Assembly (NCBI GenBank): GCA_049472395.1
Contig: JBLIRR010000046.1
Coordinates: 1 to 49,246, forward strand
Source: JBLIRR01 sp049472395
GTDB lineage: Bacteria > SZUA-182 > DTGQ01 > JBLIRR01
Length of the DNA stretch: 49,246 nucleotides
Reading direction: 5' to 3'
The notes under the pieces are model-generated. The model was not told where the DNA came from, did not search any database, and saw only the letters and a program-made list of their open reading frames with translations. Positions 35,382 to 43,599 of this stretch are shown here, in pieces; the stretch's first letter is position 1, and the number at the start of each line of letters is the position of its first letter. The position numbers were made by a program, and so were the translations under genes.

Positions 35382-37004
35382 TTAGGTTATCAGCTCAAAA
35401 GACTCAATTTTTTTTAGCAAGGGCTCAGGTTTTTTAATTGTAATGCCCGCGAGAGATGTCCCCAAATCCGACCACTTTAAATCAGATACCTGGAGTTGAT
35501 ACTCTAAATTTTTGCATATTGCAGGCAGAATAGGCTTTAAGTATATACACAGATCATGTATGAGATGAACACAGAAAGAGATTTGAGACCATGCAATATC
35601 AGGGGCTGTCTTAATACGTTTCCATGGTTCTGCCTGTTGAAAATATTTGTTTCCTATATCTCCCAATTCAAATATAATCTTTAAAACCTCTCGAAAGTTA
35701 CACATTGAATAATGGGTGCCAATTAAATCCCTTTTCTCTGTTAATAAAGTAGTCAATTGCTCTTCGTTAAAGGTATGTATTCTGCCCTGAAAGTGTTTAT
35801 AGAGAAATGTGAGGGTTCTATAGACAAGATTGCCGAAATTGCCTATTATTTCGCTATTCACTTTATCTTTTAAATCCATGCAGTCAAGATCTATATCGGA
35901 TATGTTCCCTGAGATGTTATAGGCAAAATAGAACCTTAAGAGAGAAGGATCATATTTTTCTAAATATTGCCGTGCAGTGATGAATGTCCCTCGCGATTTG
36001 CTCATCTTTTTCTTATTTATGGTTAAGAATCCATGGACAAAAATGTTTTCTGGGAGATTGAATCCACTCCCCATCAGCATGGCAGGCCAAAACAAAAAGT
36101 GAAAATAAATTATATCCTTGCCAATAACGTGAATGAGATTGCACTCCTCTGATCGCGTCCAATAACTATCGAAATCAAGCCCATGTTTATCGCAAAAGTG
36201 TTTTGTGCTCGCTATATATCCTATAGGCGCATCCATCCATACATAATAATATTTATCCTCTTCCCCTTTGATTTTAAAACCAAAATAGGGAGCATCGCGC
36301 GAAATATCCCAATCATTTAATCCAGTATCAATCCACGAGAGAATATAATTTTTTACCTCTGACTGAAATAATGGGGAATTATGTATCCAATCTGCGAGTT
36401 TTTCGGAATATGCACTTAAACGAAAAAAATAATGGATAGATTTCTTTACTATGGGGGTAGTTGAGCATAGAGAACAATAAGGATCAATAAGGTCTGTGGT
36501 TTTATAGGTGCTATTACATACTTCACAATTATCCCCATACTGATCCGGTGCATTGCATTTCGGACATATTCCTTTGACATATCGATCAGGGAGAAAACGT
36601 TTACAATTAGGACAATAGGTTTGATTCACAGGCTTTTTGTAAATATCACCCCGGTCATAGAGCCTGGAAAACACAAGATCACTAAAGGTCTTGTTTTCAG
36701 GAGAATTAGTCGTATAATATGAATCAAAACTAATCTGGAATTCATTAAAATCAAGTAGATGTTCTTTATAATATTTCTCAATTAACTCTTCCGGACTGAT
36801 TCCCTGTTGTCGGGCGTTTATTTCAATCGGTGTTCCATGTGCATCATCTCCACAGCAATAAAGGACATCCCTCCCGATCATCCGGAGATATCGAACATAT
36901 ATATCTGTCTGAATATATTCTACGAGATGGCCTAAATGAATTGGCCCATTCGCATAAGGGAGGGCACTTGTGACTAAGATTTTATTGGTTTTCATTTGTT
37001 TCAC
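35382..37004 (-). CDS. metG: methionyl-tRNA synthetase
   Basis: 540 residues; class I synthetase charging tRNA-Met. The HIGH-type motif is HLGH (23-26) after PYANGPI. Four CxxC knuckles follow (CPNC, CPKC, CEVC, CSLC), the two-zinc form. KMSKSRGTF is the KMSKS loop. The C-terminal helical anticodon-binding domain ends without the EMAP-type tRNA-binding extension present in some MetG. The start is GTG 37004 or ATG 36995; neither has a clear ribosome site, and both lie inside the end of the upstream zinc-ribbon gene, so translation is probably coupled. A tRNA-Met gene lies 1.6 kb upstream. Confidence 0.96.
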   Translation of the reverse strand: MKQMKTNKILVTSALPYANGPIHLGHLVEYIQTDIYVRYLRMIGRDVLYCCGDDAHGTPIEINARQQGISPEELIEKYYKEHLLDFNEFQISFDSYYTTNSPENKTFSDLVFSRLYDRGDIYKKPVNQTYCPNCKRFLPDRYVKGICPKCNAPDQYGDNCEVCNSTYKTTDLIDPYCSLCSTTPIVKKSIHYFFRLSAYSEKLADWIHNSPLFQSEVKNYILSWIDTGLNDWDISRDAPYFGFKIKGEEDKYYYVWMDAPIGYIASTKHFCDKHGLDFDSYWTRSEECNLIHVIGKDIIYFHFLFWPAMLMGSGFNLPENIFVHGFLTINKKKMSKSRGTFITARQYLEKYDPSLLRFYFAYNISGNISDIDLDCMDLKDKVNSEIIGNFGNLVYRTLTFLYKHFQGRIHTFNEEQLTTLLTEKRDLIGTHYSMCNFREVLKIIFELGDIGNKYFQQAEPWKRIKTAPDIAWSQISFCVHLIHDLCIYLKPILPAICKNLEYQLQVSDLKWSDLGTSLAGITIKKPEPLLKKIESFELIT

Positions 37005-37710
37005 TATTGCTGATATAGTATAATATTCTACTGCAGTTTGGACATCTAATCATCTTGTCACCTATCATAATTTCTTGGAATAATTGGCTCATTAATCGAA
37101 TATTACAACCGAGACACGCATTATCCCTGGCTTCAACAACCGCAATACCACCTCTGCTTTGATATAATTTTGAATAATCATCCAATAATCGTGGCTCAAT
37201 AGCAGGTAGTAAGGTTTTTTTCTCAACAAGAACTCTTTCTCTTTCTTCTTTTAACGTGGTAAGATGCTGCTCTTTTATTTTTTGTTTTTTTTGAGCTTCT
37301 TCCTGGCTTATCTTCAGCTCGTGCTGTTGTTGCTTTAAAAGCTCTGTGTCTGCATCAGTTTTATCAATAAGAATAATAATTTCTTCTTCCAAATGAGATA
37401 TTTCTTCTTTCTTATTGGCTATTTCATGTTGCATAGCATCATATTCTTTATTAGTTTTAACAGAAAGAAGTTGCGTTTTATATTTTGATAACAATTCTTC
37501 CTTGCCTTCAAGCTCACGCTCTTTTTTTCTTCTTTCCTTATTCGCAGTGTCTATTTTCTCGTGTGCCAGCTTATACTCATTTTCAACGGCAGTTAATTCC
37601 TGCGTGATACTCTCTATCTCAATTGGAATTTTTTCTATTTCCTTATCAAGCTTAACGATCCGTATGTCAAGTTCCTGAAGATGTCTTAAATTGTCAATTT
37701 GTTCTTTCAA
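36982..37710 (-). CDS. coiled-coil protein with C4-type zinc ribbon (zf-RING_7/CT398-like)
   Basis: 242 residues from TTG 37710, chosen because GGGAG lies 6 bases upstream; an open frame continues to 37779 inside nif3 but has no homology. Residues about 1-180 form a long coiled coil (LDKEIEKIPIEIESITQELTA onward, then heptads rich in Glu, Lys and Leu). The C-terminus is a zinc ribbon with CLGCNIRL and CPNCSRILYY. The family is often next to nif3 and is proposed to act in flagellar or secretion-related assembly in some bacteria, but the general role is unsettled. It begins 19 bases after nif3's stop, in one operon with nif3 and metG. Confidence 0.85.
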   Translation of the reverse strand: MKEQIDNLRHLQELDIRIVKLDKEIEKIPIEIESITQELTAVENEYKLAHEKIDTANKERRKKERELEGKEELLSKYKTQLLSVKTNKEYDAMQHEIANKKEEISHLEEEIIILIDKTDADTELLKQQQHELKISQEEAQKKQKIKEQHLTTLKEERERVLVEKKTLLPAIEPRLLDDYSKLYQSRGGIAVVEARDNACLGCNIRLMSQLFQEIMIGDKMIRCPNCSRILYYISNSETNENQ

Positions 37711-37729
37711 ATTATACTCCCAATTAAAG

Positions 37730-38542
37730 TCAGAGTACCAAAAATGGATCTGTCTCTTTCTGTGATATAAAGATCTCAAGCTCCTTAGCCTTTGGGTGAG
37801 TGGCGATCTTTCTTATTTTATCTGATAGAGCAGGCAATATTATTATTTCAGAGTTAAAATGACCAATATCAATTAAGGTAAGATCTTTTGCCAAGGCTTT
37901 ATGAGCTTCATGATATTTAATATCAGCGGTTATTAACAATTCCGCTTTATTCTGAGATGCACGATCAATGAAACTTGCCCCGGCTCCTGCGCAAAGGGCA
38001 ACACGCTCAATTTTCTTATCTAATGGACCGACAACCCTCACATACGGAATAGACAACGCATGCTTAATAAGATCAGTAATCTCCTGAAGCGTTTTATGGG
38101 GGCTGTAGGTTCCCATCCTTCCTAAATCGGGCTCCTCCTCTTCGTTGGAGAATCCAAAAGGTGCAATCGCTTCTAAACCCAGTCTATGACAAAGCACATC
38201 ATTTACCCCGCCAGCTACTTTATCAAGATTGGTATGCATCACAAAAAGAGAAATATGGGCCCTGATAAGCTTTTTAATAATACCGCCTTCCATCGTTGAA
38301 TCAATTTTTTTTATTGGAGAGAAGATAAGAGGATGATGAGAGATAATTAAATCAACCTTTTTATCGATAGCTTCTTCCACGACAGGTAAGAGTACATCAA
38401 GACATAACAGTATCCTTCTTATTGTTTTTGGATTACAATCAATTTGGAGCCCAACATTATCCCATTTTTCAGCTAACTGTGGGGGAATAATAGTATCTAA
38501 TGCCTCGGATAAGCTCTTCCACTCAATGCCAACTTCATTCAA
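37730..38542 (-). CDS. Nif3-like dinuclear metal-centre protein (YbgI/YqfO family)
   Basis: 270 residues. Starts at TTG 38542 with AGAGG 6 bases upstream; no ATG is in frame nearby. The family blocks are LAEKWDNVGLQI, LCLDVLLPVVEEAI, LIISHHPLIF with the metal-binding HH pair, HTNLD, GRMGTY, VALCAGAGASFI and DIGHFNSE with the second metal-binding His/Glu. It belongs to the GTP cyclohydrolase I type 2/NIF3 superfamily; the reaction is not settled. The short form lacks the inserted PII-like domain of longer homologues. It is co-directional with zinc-ribbon and metG genes. Confidence 0.9.
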   Translation of the reverse strand: MNEVGIEWKSLSEALDTIIPPQLAEKWDNVGLQIDCNPKTIRRILLCLDVLLPVVEEAIDKKVDLIISHHPLIFSPIKKIDSTMEGGIIKKLIRAHISLFVMHTNLDKVAGGVNDVLCHRLGLEAIAPFGFSNEEEEPDLGRMGTYSPHKTLQEITDLIKHALSIPYVRVVGPLDKKIERVALCAGAGASFIDRASQNKAELLITADIKYHEAHKALAKDLTLIDIGHFNSEIIILPALSDKIRKIATHPKAKELEIFISQKETDPFLVL

Positions 38543-38588
38543 AATATGCCTCTACGCCCAATTTATCCCTTTAGTGATTTGTTATTTA

Positions 38589-38661
38589 TGGGCCCACCTG
38601 GGTTCGAACCAGGGACCTACCGGTTATGAGCCGGTGGCTCTTCCAGCTGAGCTATGGGCCC
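38589..38661 (-). tRNA. tRNA-Met (anticodon CAT)
   Basis: 73 bases folding into a full cloverleaf: acceptor GGGCCCA with TGGGCCC, D stem GCTC/GAGC, anticodon stem ACCGG/CCGGT with loop CTCATAA, T stem CCTGG/CCAGG with loop TTCGAAC, discriminator A. CCA is not encoded. The anticodon CAT could be elongator Met or the lysidine-modified Ile; the acceptor with GGGCCC favours elongator Met. It is not initiator-like because the first pair is G-C. Confidence 0.93.
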
Positions 38662-38748
38662 TCTTCTGCATATCAACTCTTACTGCTTACTATGTCGCCT
38701 TTAATATATACAAAAAAAAGATAAATAGCAAGAGTCCCTCTGATTTTT

Positions 38749-38814
38749 CAGCAATTCTAATTTTGAATGTTAAATTTCTCGCCACATGTTATATACCCAA
38801 AATTAGAATTGCTG
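38749..38814. repeat. perfect 17-base inverted repeat between tRNA and rpoD
   Basis: CAGCAATTCTAATTTTG (38749-38765) and its exact complement (38798-38814), 32 bases apart. It lies just after the rpoD stop codon on the - strand. On the + strand the right arm is followed by CTGATTTTTT. It may act as a transcript end between rpoD and the tRNA, or be a small mobile repeat. Confidence 0.55.
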
Positions 38815-38822
38815 CTGATTTT

Positions 38823-40559
38823 TTAACCATTAAAGAAGTGTTTCAAATATTTACTTCTATTTGGATGTCTGAGTTTTCTGAGGGCTTTCGCCTCAATCTG
38901 TCTAATACGTTCACGTGTCACATCAAAATCTTGCCCAACCTCCTCGAGAGTATGCTCATATTTTTCACCAATACCGAATCTTTTTCTCAACACTTGCTCT
39001 TCTCTATAACTGAGGGTCTGCAATACCTTGTCTGTTTTTTCTTCCAAATTGATATTAATAGCCGCTTCAATAGGAGATTCTGCTCTTCTATCCTCTATAA
39101 AATCTCCCAAATGGCTATCTTCTTCCTCTCCAATAGGTGTTTCCAAAGAAATAGGCTCCTGGGCAATTTTTAAGACCTTTCGTACTTTCTCAACATCCAT
39201 TTCCATTCGAGATGCTATTTCTTCCGGCGAGGGCTCCCTCCCCATTTCTTGGACAAGTGTCCTTGAACTTCGGATTATTTTATTTATGGTCTCTATCATA
39301 TGGACAGGGATACGAATGGTCCGGGCCTGATCAGCGATAGCTCGAGTTATAGATTGGCGTATCCACCATGTGGCATATGTGCTGAATTTATATCCACGCT
39401 TATATTCAAATTTTTCAACAGCCTTCATAAGACCAATATTACCTTCTTGGATAAGGTCCAGAAAATGTAAGCCGCGATTGGTATATTTTTTTGCAATACT
39501 CACTACAAGCCGTAAGTTCGCCTCCACAAGTTCCCTTTTTGCTACATCTAATATAGCTTTACCTTGTTCTAAATCTGATACAACTTCGCGTAATACCTGT
39601 GACTCTAATCCAGCTTTCAGCTCTGCTTTTTTCTTCTTCTTTTGAGAGGATTGAAGTCTTTTGATACTAAGGTATATATCCTCCTCTGATATCTGGTATT
39701 CTATTTTAGGCATGTGAGTCTTTTTTATTTTCTTAAAAATAGACTCTTCGTTATCAATATCGTGTGATATTCCCAACCGCTTCTTACATTCAAATATCTC
39801 TTTTGTCCATCTCTCGAGCTCGTTTAAATCGCGTTTAATTTTATTTCCTATTATATTGATTTGGTGTGAGGTAAGAGGGATCATTTGCATAAGATTTATG
39901 ATCTGCCCTTTTTTTATCGTGACCTCATCATTAAATTTTTCTTTCATATCAGATGCAAGAGAATGCTTATTTAATTTGCCTTGAATATGAGATATCTCTT
40001 TTTGCAGTTTGTCTATTGTATCCACGATATCAATATAACCAGCTACTTCTTCACAAGAGGTGAGATCGTCTATACCGTCTTCGTCAATCATGTGTTTGTT
40101 TTGTAAAAATCTTTCCTTGAAAGATATAATTTCCCTCCATGCAATAGGAGTTTGTATAATAGCACCGAGCATCTTTTTGTGCCCTTCTTCCATTCTTTTG
40201 GCAATATCCACTTCCTGTTCTCTTGTTAATAATCTCACCATCCCCATCTCACGTAAATACATCCTCACTGGATCATCGGTCTTTCCTAAATAATCTCCAT
40301 CAATTTCGCTCGTAAATGAGTCAAGGTTATGGGTATCCTTTTCATCTTTTTCCTCGGAAGGGTGGGTAATCTTTTCATTCGTATCAATTACGTCAATATC
40401 CATATTATTGAGTAAGATGAAAACATTATCTAAATCATTGGAGGAGATAGCCTCCTCTGGGAGAGATTCATTTAACTCATCATAGGTCAAATATCCTTTC
40501 TCTTTACCTATTGAAACAAGATATTCTCTTGCCTGAGCTAATTTCTCTTCGTATAGCAT
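38823..40559 (-). CDS. rpoD: primary RNA polymerase sigma factor RpoD
   Basis: 578 residues. Region 1.1 (1-60), region 1.2 DPVRMYLREMGMVRLLTREQE, a non-conserved insert of about 200 residues, region 2 with NLRLVVSIAKKYTNRGLHFLDLI and YATWWIRQSITRAIADQ (DNA melting and -10 recognition), region 3 VHMIETINKI, and region 4.2 VTRERIRQIEAKALRKLRHP (-35 recognition). Start ATG 40559 with AAGGAG 6 bases upstream. It lies 16 bases after dnaG, the core of the macromolecular synthesis operon. The near-consensus promoters in this window match what such a factor would read. Confidence 0.98.
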   Translation of the reverse strand: MLYEEKLAQAREYLVSIGKEKGYLTYDELNESLPEEAISSNDLDNVFILLNNMDIDVIDTNEKITHPSEEKDEKDTHNLDSFTSEIDGDYLGKTDDPVRMYLREMGMVRLLTREQEVDIAKRMEEGHKKMLGAIIQTPIAWREIISFKERFLQNKHMIDEDGIDDLTSCEEVAGYIDIVDTIDKLQKEISHIQGKLNKHSLASDMKEKFNDEVTIKKGQIINLMQMIPLTSHQINIIGNKIKRDLNELERWTKEIFECKKRLGISHDIDNEESIFKKIKKTHMPKIEYQISEEDIYLSIKRLQSSQKKKKKAELKAGLESQVLREVVSDLEQGKAILDVAKRELVEANLRLVVSIAKKYTNRGLHFLDLIQEGNIGLMKAVEKFEYKRGYKFSTYATWWIRQSITRAIADQARTIRIPVHMIETINKIIRSSRTLVQEMGREPSPEEIASRMEMDVEKVRKVLKIAQEPISLETPIGEEEDSHLGDFIEDRRAESPIEAAININLEEKTDKVLQTLSYREEQVLRKRFGIGEKYEHTLEEVGQDFDVTRERIRQIEAKALRKLRHPNRSKYLKHFFNG

Positions 40560-40575
40560 CTGTGCTCCTTCCTCA

Positions 40576-42351
40576 TTATTTAAAATTATTAATAGTGCAT
40601 GTTTGCATTTTTAATCTGTGATATTCCATTAAGAGCTTGTCTAATTCCTCATCGCCCACGTTTGTATCCTGTATCTTCTCCTTAATGCTTTGTGCATTTC
40701 TTTGATTTTTTTTATTTTCTATTACATTGATACAATCTGATAGTATTTTTTGTGTATCTCCTAATTCATCATGATCGTTAATTAGGAGAGTAGCGATGAG
40801 TTCTTTAAGATTATCATCCTGGACTTGGTTTATTATATAATCTATTTCTAAATTGTCCCCCTTTCCCCAAATTTGGAAGATAATTTCAGCTAAAGTTTTA
40901 AACTGGGGATCGCTAAAGTCTGCTATATTTAAGTGTTCTATGATTTGTGTACATGGCGATCTGTGTTCTAAAGCAACGCGTAGTATCATTTCTTGCGCTT
41001 TATACTCTAAACAATTATTTGTTTTAATATTAATTATTTCGCGAGGAGATACGCTTTGGTTGCTTATTTGTTTCCTCATACGGCTGATCGCCTCAATAAT
41101 AGAGTCTTCAGCTATCCCTGAGTATACAGAAAGATGACGGATATAGATATCACGAGCTAAAGGATCAGAAATTTTTGCCAAAGTCGGCACGATTTCTCTG
41201 GTTATCTGTATCTTGTCATCCTCTTTTGCATTATTCATTTGTTTTGATAGTAAAAAATCCAAAAAGTTTTCAGCCTTTTCAATATATGTAGCAAAAGATG
41301 CCGGACCTTCTTTTTGTATAAGAGAATTAGGGTCCTCGCCTTCTGGCAACACCACTATTTTTATTTTTATACCAGCATCAAGAAAAAGTTCAACCCCTCT
41401 TTTTGCAGCTTTTTGCCCTGCAGTATCAGAATCAAATATTAAGTATACATGCCGCGTATATCGTTTGAGCACACTCACCTGGGCCGGGGTTAATGCTGTT
41501 CCCAAAGTGGCGACCACATTCTTGAAACCTGCTTGATAGACAGAAAAGAAATCTAAATAGCCTTCAACCAGTATCGCTGCTTCTTTTTTTCTGATGTCAT
41601 TGTGCGCATGATATAAACCGAATAGGTTTTGTCCTTTTTTGTATAAAAGTGTTTCCGGAGAATTAAGGTATTTAGGCATATTATTAGAATCTGATATGCA
41701 TCGTCCCCCGAATCCTATTATTTCCCCATACAAATTTAAAATCGGGAATATTATCCGATTTCTAAAACGGTCATAAAATGAACCTTCTTTTTTACCCTTC
41801 ACAATTAATCCTGCTTTTAGAATATACTCTGTTGAGTAGCTTTTTCTCAAATAATTATAAAGATGATCCCAGGAATCATTGCAATAGCCCAGGTTAAAAT
41901 GCTGTATGGTATCTTGTGACGCCCCTCGCGACTTTAAATACTCAACAGCTTTTTGAGTGCGCAATAATGTAATATGAAAGCAATGTGCAGCGCTTTGATT
42001 AATGTCTTTGATCTTTTCGTGCTCGCTTCTGTCCTTTTCCCTGTCCTTACTCTTTATATAAGAAAAAGACACCCCATATCTTTGTGCTAACGTGCGCAGC
42101 GCTTCATAAAAGGATAACCCATAGTGTTCTTTCATAAATGTAAAAATATTGCCTCCTTTGCCACACCCAAAACAATAAAATACCTGTTTGTCTTGGTTTA
42201 CGTGAAAAGAAGGGGTTTTTTCACTATGAAAGGGGCATAATCCCTTGTAATCTTTCCCTACTTGTGTTAAAGTAACCACATCAGAGATAATATCTACTAT
42301 ATCTGCTCGTTCTAATATCTTATTGGTTATATCTTGAGATATAAAAGACAA
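40576..42351 (-). CDS. dnaG: DNA primase DnaG
   Basis: 591 residues. The N-terminal CHC2 zinc finger has Cys39, His42, Cys60 and Cys63 (CPFH and CFGC). The TOPRIM catalytic core shows GRCISDSNNMPKYLNSPET, ILVEGYLDFFS and YLIFDSDTAGQKAA. A C-terminal helicase-interaction domain follows. It makes RNA primers on the lagging strand. It begins at TTG 42351; the Met-Ser-Phe-Ile-Ser start aligns with other DnaG proteins, and the weak GGGAA lies about 9 bases upstream. A perfect promoter lies 60 bases upstream. Confidence 0.97.
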   Translation of the reverse strand: MSFISQDITNKILERADIVDIISDVVTLTQVGKDYKGLCPFHSEKTPSFHVNQDKQVFYCFGCGKGGNIFTFMKEHYGLSFYEALRTLAQRYGVSFSYIKSKDREKDRSEHEKIKDINQSAAHCFHITLLRTQKAVEYLKSRGASQDTIQHFNLGYCNDSWDHLYNYLRKSYSTEYILKAGLIVKGKKEGSFYDRFRNRIIFPILNLYGEIIGFGGRCISDSNNMPKYLNSPETLLYKKGQNLFGLYHAHNDIRKKEAAILVEGYLDFFSVYQAGFKNVVATLGTALTPAQVSVLKRYTRHVYLIFDSDTAGQKAAKRGVELFLDAGIKIKIVVLPEGEDPNSLIQKEGPASFATYIEKAENFLDFLLSKQMNNAKEDDKIQITREIVPTLAKISDPLARDIYIRHLSVYSGIAEDSIIEAISRMRKQISNQSVSPREIINIKTNNCLEYKAQEMILRVALEHRSPCTQIIEHLNIADFSDPQFKTLAEIIFQIWGKGDNLEIDYIINQVQDDNLKELIATLLINDHDELGDTQKILSDCINVIENKKNQRNAQSIKEKIQDTNVGDEELDKLLMEYHRLKMQTCTINNFK

Positions 42352-42411
42352 AGGTTGGTTCCCGAATTACCCTATATTACCCCATTATTTATAAGTTAAG
42401 TTTAACGTTTA

Positions 42412-42440
42412 ATTATACCTTAGTTTAGATTTTTTGTCAA
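42412..42440 (-). promoter_or_regulatory. consensus sigma-70 promoter of dnaG-rpoD
   Basis: Read on the - strand: TTGACA (42440-42435), 17-base spacer, TATAAT (42417-42412). Both boxes are perfect. The expected start near 42405 gives a leader of about 55 bases before dnaG. Confidence 0.8.
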
Positions 42441-42536
42441 GAATTTTTTATTATGCTTTTTATTGCGAAATGAGCGATTCTATTTTTTAGCAAACCACAT
42501 TATAATGAGAATTGCTATATTGTGAAATTGCCGAAA

Positions 42537-42565
42537 TTGACAAAATATCCTGCCTTTGCTAATAT
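42537..42565 (+). promoter_or_regulatory. sigma-70 promoter of phoH-pgpH-ybeY
   Basis: TTGACA (42537-42542), 17-base spacer, TAATAT (42560-42565). The expected start near 42572 gives a 60-base leader. The AAGGAAGGGA at 42601-42610 lies 21 bases before ATG 42632, farther than usual. Confidence 0.7.
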
Positions 42566-42631
42566 TTAAATTATATAGTCCACGTGACTCATTAAGGCAT
42601 AAGGAAGGGAAAATTAAATAATCCTTAATTT

Positions 42632-43597
42632 ATGGTAACCAGTAAAATTTCTTTAGTAGAAACATCTCACCTGCAAGAATTTTTTGGACATAACGATAGT
42701 AATATCAAAGTCTTAGAAAGAATCTATAAGGTAAAGATTAGCACAAGGGGAAGTGAATTTTATATTACCGGCTTGCCCTCTGAAAATCAAGAAGTGTGTG
42801 TGATTTTAGAAAAGCTGCTCAATCTTGCAAAATCCGGATATATGGCAGATGAAAAGGATATAAAATTTATTGCCCGAATCCTTAAAGAAGATAAACAAGT
42901 TAATCTTGAGAGCATATTCTTAAAACAAATTGAAGTGCCACGGAAAAAGGGGTCGATACGGCCTCGGAGCCTCGCACAAAAAATATATTTAGATAGTATT
43001 CAAGAATATGGTGTTGTATTTGGTATCGGCCCAGCGGGCACGGGGAAGACATACCTTGCAATGGCGATGGCGGTTGCTTCTTTTATTAAGAAGGAGGTCA
43101 ATAGAATTATTCTTGTAAGACCCGCAGTTGAAGCAGGTGAATCTTTAGGGTATTTGCCCGGAGATTTGTATGAAAAAGTCAGCCCCTATTTCAGACCTTT
43201 GTATGATGCGCTCTATGATATGATCCCAGCGGAGAGAGCGAATAGATTAATAGAGAAAGATATTATTGAGATAGCCCCTTTGGCTTATATGAGAGGCAGG
43301 ACATTAAATGATGCTTTTATCATCCTTGATGAAGCTCAAAACACAACCCCCGAACAGATGAAGATGTTTCTTACACGTTTAGGATTTAATTCTAAGGCCG
43401 TGGTCACAGGCGATGTGACCCAAATAGATCTCCCCTTTAATCGTAAATCCGGACTTTTAGAAATTCAAAATATTTTAGTCGATGTAGAAGGGGTCAAGTT
43501 TGTCTATTTTTCCGAAATAGATATTGTTCGCCATGAACTGGTGCAAAGAATAATTTGTGCGTATCAAAAGTACTATGAGATTAATAATAAAGAATAG
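42632..43597 (+). CDS. phoH: PhoH-like ATPase/RNase-associated protein
   Basis: 321 residues. An N-terminal KH-like region (1-100, VLERIYKVKISTRG) precedes the ATPase with Walker A GPAGTGKT (133-140), PAVEAGESLGYLPGD, and Walker B FIILDEAQNTTPEQMKMFLTRLG, which carry the family's superfamily-1-like motifs. It is thought to act in RNA metabolism together with YbeY. The distance from the nearest Shine-Dalgarno-like stretch to ATG is long, so initiation may be weak. Two bases separate its stop from the next gene, and ybeY follows that, a widely conserved trio. Confidence 0.93.
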   Translation: MVTSKISLVETSHLQEFFGHNDSNIKVLERIYKVKISTRGSEFYITGLPSENQEVCVILEKLLNLAKSGYMADEKDIKFIARILKEDKQVNLESIFLKQIEVPRKKGSIRPRSLAQKIYLDSIQEYGVVFGIGPAGTGKTYLAMAMAVASFIKKEVNRIILVRPAVEAGESLGYLPGDLYEKVSPYFRPLYDALYDMIPAERANRLIEKDIIEIAPLAYMRGRTLNDAFIILDEAQNTTPEQMKMFLTRLGFNSKAVVTGDVTQIDLPFNRKSGLLEIQNILVDVEGVKFVYFSEIDIVRHELVQRIICAYQKYYEINNKE

Positions 43598-43599
43598 AC

